Positions 6,845-10,947 of a stretch of DNA of 10,947 bases are shown piece by piece. The position numbers were made by a program, and so were the translations under genes. Location of the stretch: contig JALLAP010000797.1 of the NCBI GenBank assembly GCA_036939355.1, positions 1 through 10,947 of the forward strand. Direction: 5' to 3'. Position 1 is the first letter of the stretch; each line of letters starts with the position of its first letter. Source of the stretch: Thalassiosira profunda. Taxonomy: Eukaryota > Bacillariophyta > Thalassiosirophyceae > Thalassiosirales > Thalassiosiraceae. The notes under the pieces were generated by a model. The model saw only the letters and a program-made list of their open reading frames with translations. It was not told the DNA's origin and did no database searches.

Positions 6845-7699
6845 TCATTGCTTCTTCTGCTTCGACGGCTTTTTCAACGCTTTGGCAACCATCTTGATCA
6901 TCATAATAAACCAGCCGCACTGCAGCGATACATGTATTGCCAGGAACATCGACAGAAGGATTGCACTTCCAATTCCAGCTTCAGTTCTCACTGCGAAAAA
7001 GTCTCTTGCTATCCAATTTCTCAGGACAAACGGAAGCGGAGCCACCCGCACCAAACTAAACGCCACGAAGAACACCAGGCTGCTCACCACCAACGGTTTG
7101 TCCGACGATGTATACCCCGCCGTAAACAGATATTGCCTCACGTTGAGGAACGGTGTCGACAGCTCGTTGAACTGGAATAACGAAGCCATGTCCTGCGCGA
7201 TTCGATTGCCCGCGCAGAACGTCCAACCGAGCGCCGCGGCGAAGTGATGCATCACGTATTCGTATCCCATTTCCTTCAGCGAGGGCGCCGCCGCGACGTC
7301 AGCGACGAGGTAGCCGACGAAGACGCCCATGAATACCGCCGGTCCGAGGCCCGTCGCTCCGTAGGGCACGGATGTGCGCTCGTCAAATACCACCGTTGGC
7401 GATGCACCGTCAGCTAGCACGTCGTCGTAGCCCTCTCGTCCATAGAACACAAACGTAAAAGTGCCGACAATCTGCACCAAGGCATGGACCAACGACGGAA
7501 ACTGCGATTGGTGGTGGTAGAGCTTCTCGCGATCGAGCGCGGCCACCCTGGCGTTGAACGAGCGGGACCCGAGATGCGCCGTGAGGAGGGGAGAAAGGCG
7601 ACGGCAAAGGAAGTACAGAAGGCCCCCGGCGACGGCACCGCAGAGGAAAGAGGGCGGCGGAGCGCGCAGGGGCGGGAGCAGCGGCGGGGAGGTGGCCAT
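6845..7699 (-). CDS. TLC-domain membrane protein, TLCD4/TMEM56-like (284 aa)
   Basis: The open frame is uninterrupted from the ATG at 7697-7699 to the TGA at 6845. The protein is mostly hydrophobic, with about six likely spans near residues 17-35, 67-87, 117-135, 150-166, 203-222 and 243-270. Family marks are FNARVAALDREKLYHHQSQF before span 2, YEYVMHHFAAALGW (residues 146-159), and FNELSTPFLNVRQYL (177-191), which fits the 'ELSTPFLN' signature of TLCD4-type proteins. The HH is present, but the HD...D residues of the ceramide-synthase Lag1 motif are not, so ceramide synthesis is unlikely. The C-terminus KKPSKQKKQ has Lys at -3 and -5, a KxKxx-type ER retrieval signal. TLC proteins of this branch are membrane-lipid related; the exact role is unknown. 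It is head-to-head with the kelch-BTB gene. Confidence 0.85.
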   Translation of the reverse strand: MATSPPLLPPLRAPPPSFLCGAVAGGLLYFLCRRLSPLLTAHLGSRSFNARVAALDREKLYHHQSQFPSLVHALVQIVGTFTFVFYGREGYDDVLADGASPTVVFDERTSVPYGATGLGPAVFMGVFVGYLVADVAAAPSLKEMGYEYVMHHFAAALGWTFCAGNRIAQDMASLFQFNELSTPFLNVRQYLFTAGYTSSDKPLVVSSLVFFVAFSLVRVAPLPFVLRNWIARDFFAVRTEAGIGSAILLSMFLAIHVSLQCGWFIMMIKMVAKALKKPSKQKKQ

Positions 7700-8009
7700 G
7701 GTCCCAAGTGGTTAGACGGACCGAGCTGGGCGGCGGGAGGACAGCGAGCAGCGCCAGTGTTTCTGCGGCAAAGGGCGCAAAGTTAGTTACTTTTATTTGT
7801 CTCCAAACTCACATTTATCCGAAGAGTTTAGTACCATACCTGCATGAAATTATATCCCTAGGTAAAATACATGGGTTTACTTAGAAGTCTAAGTTGACCC
7901 CGTTGCAGTGCATTCACCTTCACCTTCATTCAGGCGGCTATGGTAGGACCGGACGTGCTGGCATCTGGCATCGGCCTCCTCCTCCCCAATAAAACAAAAC
8001 GCCACGACG
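7700..8009. promoter_or_regulatory. Shared intergenic region of a head-to-head gene pair (TLC and kelch-BTB genes)
   Basis: This 310-bp gap separates the two start codons. Its centre (about 7785-7885) is clearly AT-rich against GC-rich flanks, with TATA-like AAATTATATCCC near 7847-7858. An inverted repeat ACTTAGA-AG-TCTAAGT lies at 7879-7894. Pyrimidine-rich TCACCTTCACCTTCATTCAG follows at about 7915-7934. No coding frame is supported. Bidirectional promoter function is inferred. Confidence 0.48.
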
Positions 8010-10405
8010 ATGAGCACGATGCGGTGGTCCGAGGCCGTCCCCTCCCCCGCCGGCGGGGGCGGTCCCCTCGACGGCGCCCTGGGAGGCGTGCCCGCCACCC
8101 CCCAAATAAAAAACCACAGCGTCACCCACCACCGCGGCCACCTCTACTGCTTCGGCGGCTACGACGGCCGGCGGAACCACCAGACGCTCCTGATTTATTC
8201 GCTGCGGGAGGGACGGTGGCTGCTGCCCTCTCCGGCCGGGGGGATGATCAATTTGGGCGACGGGCCGAGCTCTCACTTCACTGTCCGGGGCGTGCCTCCG
8301 CCCGGAAGGAACGGGCACACGGCCACCCTCGCGACGGGCGGGCGGCGCTCGCGCCGCCGCCGGCACAGAATGAACAACTTAATTTACGACGAGGAGGGGG
8401 AAATCGGTTTGCGGGGCGAGGCGCCCCTGCCGCGGCGGAACAGCCGGGATCCCCCCTCCTCCGCGGAAGTGGAGGTGCGGGCGGCTCTGAACGATCTGGC
8501 CGTGGCGATGGACGCGATGGACGCCGAGCTGGGCACGGAAAGGGAGGCGGGGAATGTGAATGCCCAGGGCGGGGAGGACGATGCATTGGACAACCCGAAT
8601 GAGGACCAGGCATCGGTGGAGGGAGGAAATGGCGACAATCCCACGGAAGAGGAGGACGACGAGGATGCGCAGATCATCATTATTGGCGGGTGGCTGGGAT
8701 CGGGTCCATTGGCGGCCAGCGATATGTGGGTGCTGGACATTTCGGGAGGGCTGGATAGGTTGCGGTGGTTTCAGCCGGTGAGTTCAAGAGATCAGGCTTT
8801 GCAGCACTACGAAACACCGATTGGTGCAGCTCACTCTTCTTTTGCAGCCAACGCTTGGAACTCCTCCCGGACCTTGCAATATGCACTCTGCGGACTTCAT
8901 CCCTAGCCGGGGCGAGGTATACGTCTTTCGTGGAGGCAACGGTGAGTTCTATTTGCAAGGACCTCGATTGCAGTTATCAGAGCATTCACCCTTATGTGAA
9001 CACATCTCGTGCATCAAATCCACAGGCCGAGAGTACCTCAACGACCTCCACGCTCTGGACGTCGAATCCTACGTCTGGCGCACGGTCGAAACCCACGGCG
9101 AGGCGCCCCAACAGCGGGCCAACCACTCCTCGGCCCTCCTCGAAAAGGACGGCGTGTCCGAGCTCTTCGTCTTTGGGGGATGGAACGGCTCGGAACGTCT
9201 CAACGATATCCACGTCCTCGACACGGCGACGAGCACGTGGTCCACGCCGCGGGTGTTGGGGGTGAAGCCCCATCCGCGGGCAGGGATGACGCTGACGGCG
9301 TTGCGGGGGAGGTTGTACCTGTTTGGCGGCAGCGGGACTTCTTCGAAGTGCTTTGACGACCTGCAGGTGCTGGATAGAGAGGAGATGGCGTGGCTGGATG
9401 TGAATGACCAGGACGAGGAGGCGAGAAAGGAAAGGGAATGTTACGACAGCACGTGGATGGTGAACAGGGGCGCCACCGTCGGCGGTGGGTCTGGCTACAG
9501 CAGCAACGCAAATCGACAAGCGTCGTCTTCTTGGGAGATGCTCGGTNACCGTCGGCGGTGGGTCTGGCTACAGCAGCAACGCAAATCGACAAGCGTCGTC
9601 TTCGTGGGAGATGCTCGGCGGGCAGGACGGCAGCAATTCGGGAGGCATCAAATTTGCCGATTGGAGGTCGTATGGCGGGTACCAATCGGGCGCGAACAAC
9701 GGGCCAATCAGTGGATCTGCCAATCCCAACGACGAGGATACAGTCCCCAGCGTGTACGTGAATGGCAAGCCGCCCGGAAGAAGAGCGGGGCACACGGCCA
9801 CGGCAGTGGGGAAACACATCTACGTGTTTGGGGGATCCTGCGGAACCGACTACCTTAACGACTTCTTCGTGCTCGATACGGACCCCCCACCGCTGATGAA
9901 GGTCACCGAGCCGCCCAGCTCCCAGCTGTACGCCAGTCGGCTGCGTCACTTTTGCGACAATGCGGAGTTCAGCGACGTGACGTTCTTGGTCGAGGGGCAA
10001 ACGGTTTATGGGCACAAGCTGGTGCTGTCGACGGTGTCCGACTGCTTTCGTGCAATGTTCATGGCCGGATTCCGCGAGTCGGGCTCGGAAAAGGCGGAGA
10101 TCGAGATTCCCAACTGCAGCTACGACAGCTTCGTGACGATGATGGAGTACATATACAGCGGCGTGAGTCCCCGCATCGACGTCTTCTCCGTGGGCGGGAT
10201 GGACAGGGCCATTGCGCTGCTCGAACTCGCGGATCAATTCTTCCTCTACAATCTTAAAGAGAACATGGAGGGGGCACTGCAGCCGGCCGTCAATCGGGAG
10301 ACGCACGCCTTTTTGCGCCAAGTCGCCCAGAAGACGAATGCCACCCAGCTGGAGTCCTTCTGCCAGTATTTTGAGCGGAACATGCACGAACTGGTGGAGG
10401 GATAG
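8010..10405 (+). CDS. Kelch-repeat BTB protein, three exons, frame broken by an assembly-type duplication
   Basis: Exons are 8010-8777, 8848-8941 and 9026-10405, with introns of 70 bp (GTGAGT...TTGCAG, phase 0) and 84 bp (GTGAGT...CCACAG, phase 1). In exon 3 a 71-bp near-identical duplication around N9547 shifts the frame. Counting it once gives 722 residues. Six kelch blades are visible: about 41-70 (GHLYCFGGYDG), 100-256 (split by an acidic insert at about 115-220), 266-310, 318-362, 372-414 and 516-550 (HTATAVGKHIYVFGG). A Gly/Ser/Asn-rich linker (435-510) precedes blade six. The BTB domain spans about 573-645 (FSDVTFLVEGQTVYGHKLVL), followed by a short BACK-like helical tail. BTB proteins commonly bind Cullin-3, with kelch blades holding the substrate. 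Kelch-then-BTB is the reverse of the animal KLHL order. The 84-bp intron is a multiple of three without stops. Confidence 0.88.
9475..9618 (+). repeat. 71-bp near-perfect duplication flanking a single N (probable unmerged contig overlap)
   Basis: Sequence 9475-9545 recurs at 9548-9618 with one mismatch (T9531 versus G9604, synonymous: both encode Ser). The copies are separated by T9546 and N9547, an offset of 73 bp, which is one more than a multiple of three. The kelch-BTB frame ends its sense in the first copy and resumes in the second. Removing one copy restores a continuous protein. This fits two contig ends laid side by side rather than merged. Confidence 0.9.
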
Positions 10406-10431
10406 ACGACGAATGCCAGCAGCGCTCAGGT

Positions 10432-10445
10432 ATCCTAGCTAGGAT
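10432..10445. other. 14-bp perfect palindrome ATCCTAGCTAGGAT
   Basis: The palindrome lies 27 bp after the kelch-BTB stop codon and has no spacer, so as RNA it would not form a normal hairpin with a loop of useful size unless inner pairs open. It may be a protein-binding site, part of 3' end formation, or chance. No following T-run is present. Confidence 0.45.
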
Positions 10446-10595
10446 GGACTTGTGTATCAAAGGATGTGTTATAGCAATGAAGTGACGATTATAAGCCTCT
10501 CCTAATCTCCTCCGATACAGATGTCTCTGTCCAGGCAGGATGGATTCAGAGCTCTAGAGAGAGTCCTTCCAGGTGGTCAGGAAACGCAGGGAAAC

Positions 10596-10640
10596 GGGGT
10601 TAGGGTTAGGGTCTGTTAGGGTTAGGGTTAGGGTTAGGTT
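10596..10640 (+). repeat. Short interstitial telomere-type array (TTAGGG)n
   Basis: The tract reads GGGG, two TTAGGG units, TCTG, three TTAGGG units and a partial TTAGG. So there are five perfect hexamers plus a part, interrupted once. TTAGGG is the telomere repeat reported for diatoms and many other eukaryotes. Coding sequence continues on both sides, so this is internal and not a chromosome end. It lies 232-276 bp upstream of the transporter start codon. On the complementary strand it contains several copies of the plant telo-box core AACCCTAA. Confidence 0.9.
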
Positions 10641-10871
10641 TTTAGTTGCACCTCCATCAACTGCCCGCTTGTCAACGTGCTGTCGGCAGGCTGCTCCCTG
10701 CCTTGCCCCCACCCACGCACCTCGCCCCTTCATAACTCAACTGCCTCTCCTCGTTGGCAACGCGGCTCCCTCGCGGCTCGGCCTCCGCCCCCACCCACCT
10801 CGTCTGCGCGCCGAGGCCATCGTCCGGCGGTATCGCCCGTCCTCTTCGTACCCAAAAAATAACAATCCAAA

Positions 10872-10947
10872 ATGAGCGACAGCAACGCGGTGTACATCGC
10901 CTCGGTGGTCGCCACCTATTGGGTGGTTTCCATCTCGATGGTCTACC
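10872..10947 (+). CDS. N-terminus of a probable nucleotide-sugar transporter, GDP-fucose (SLC35C1)-like
   Basis: Only the first 25 codons plus one base are in the window. The ATG at 10872 follows an A-rich leader and is the first in this frame. The peptide begins MSDSNAVYIASVVATYWVVS and continues ISMVY. The pattern of a hydrophobic helix with YW-V-SISMV is what opens the first membrane span of GDP-fucose transporters (SLC35C1 and relatives), where a conserved NKYLL motif normally follows next. That motif would lie just outside the window. Known members are Golgi or ER antiporters exchanging GDP-fucose for GMP. The assignment rests on one helix, so other members of the drug/metabolite transporter superfamily remain possible. 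Telomere-type repeats lie in its putative promoter. Confidence 0.6.
   Translation, partial: MSDSNAVYIASVVATYWVVSISMVY

Larger units (their letters stand above)
10406..10871. promoter_or_regulatory. Intergenic region: kelch-BTB 3' UTR and transporter promoter
   Basis: These 466 bp hold no convincing gene; the short frames at 10573-10875 and 10677-10862 are low-complexity Pro/Arg/Ser. The left part carries a 14-bp palindrome (10432-10445). The middle carries TTAGGG repeats (10596-10640). The right part is pyrimidine-rich (CCTC, CCCACC runs) and ends with an A-rich leader, ACCCAAAAAATAACAATCC, just before the ATG at 10872, a favourable context for translation start. No TATA box is clear near the start. 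Confidence 0.45.

Noticed and set aside
6701..7247. Two overlapping plus-strand frames (159 and 144 codons)
   Set aside because: They are antisense to the C-terminal half of the clear TLC-domain gene and show no domain features.
9200..10387. Minus-strand open frame of 395 codons across the kelch-BTB gene
   Set aside because: It is antisense to strongly recognisable kelch and BTB sequence and passes through the N and the duplicated segment.
10596..10640. A true chromosome end at the TTAGGG repeats
   Set aside because: The array is only about 45 bp, is interrupted, and is followed by an intact start of a transporter gene, so it is interstitial.
1..10947. CRISPR array, tRNA, rRNA, transposase or phage genes
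   Set aside because: No regularly spaced repeats, no tRNA T-loop with matching stems, and no such protein motifs were seen on either strand.

Overview
The window looks like a nuclear contig from a photosynthetic stramenopile, most likely a diatom. The evidence is: short introns (70-100 bp) that all start GTGAGT or GTGAGC; GC-rich coding sequence with small intergenic gaps; and two proteins that begin with a signal peptide followed by a Phe at the predicted cleavage point, the 'ASAF'-type bipartite presequence of red-lineage complex plastids. There is no sign of prokaryotic operons, phage, CRISPR, tRNA or rRNA. The species assignment is inference.

Layout, left to right. (1) 1-1631, minus: an Ala/Glu/Lys-rich coiled-coil protein with three exons, running off the left edge. 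(2) 1910-2248, plus: a small basic protein of unknown function, head-to-head with gene 1. (3) 2592-3179, minus: a predicted plastid-targeted protein with one membrane span. (4) 3509-4774, plus: an unknown, mostly disordered protein with a 3-fold Asp/Thr/Tyr/Ser repeat, head-to-head with gene 3. (5) 4861-6208, minus: a plastid-targeted DUF2358-SOUL heme-binding-type protein; a 76-bp intron near its 3' end must be removed to recover the conserved C-terminus. (6) 6845-7699, minus: a TLC-domain membrane protein of the TLCD4/TMEM56 type. (7) 8010-10405, plus: a six-kelch plus BTB protein in three exons, head-to-head with gene 6. Its last exon contains an N flanked by a near-perfect 71-bp duplication that breaks the frame and is probably an assembly error. 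(8) 10872-end, plus: the first 25 codons of a probable nucleotide-sugar (GDP-fucose-like) transporter.

Non-coding content: three head-to-head gene pairs share 278-329 bp intergenic regions. The 636-bp gap between genes 5 and 6 holds a 32-bp tandem duplication and a dense cluster of short palindromes. The gap before gene 8 holds a short interstitial array of the telomere-type repeat TTAGGG and a 14-bp perfect palindrome.

The genes do not form one pathway. Two are probably plastid proteins (3, 5), one is a likely ER membrane lipid-related protein (6), one a probable Cullin-3 type adaptor (7) and one a probable Golgi transporter (8). I found no convincing new multi-gene system. The items most worth a second look are the telomere-repeat array in a promoter position, the collapsed-join artefact in the kelch-BTB gene, the palindrome cluster, and the three unrecognised proteins.
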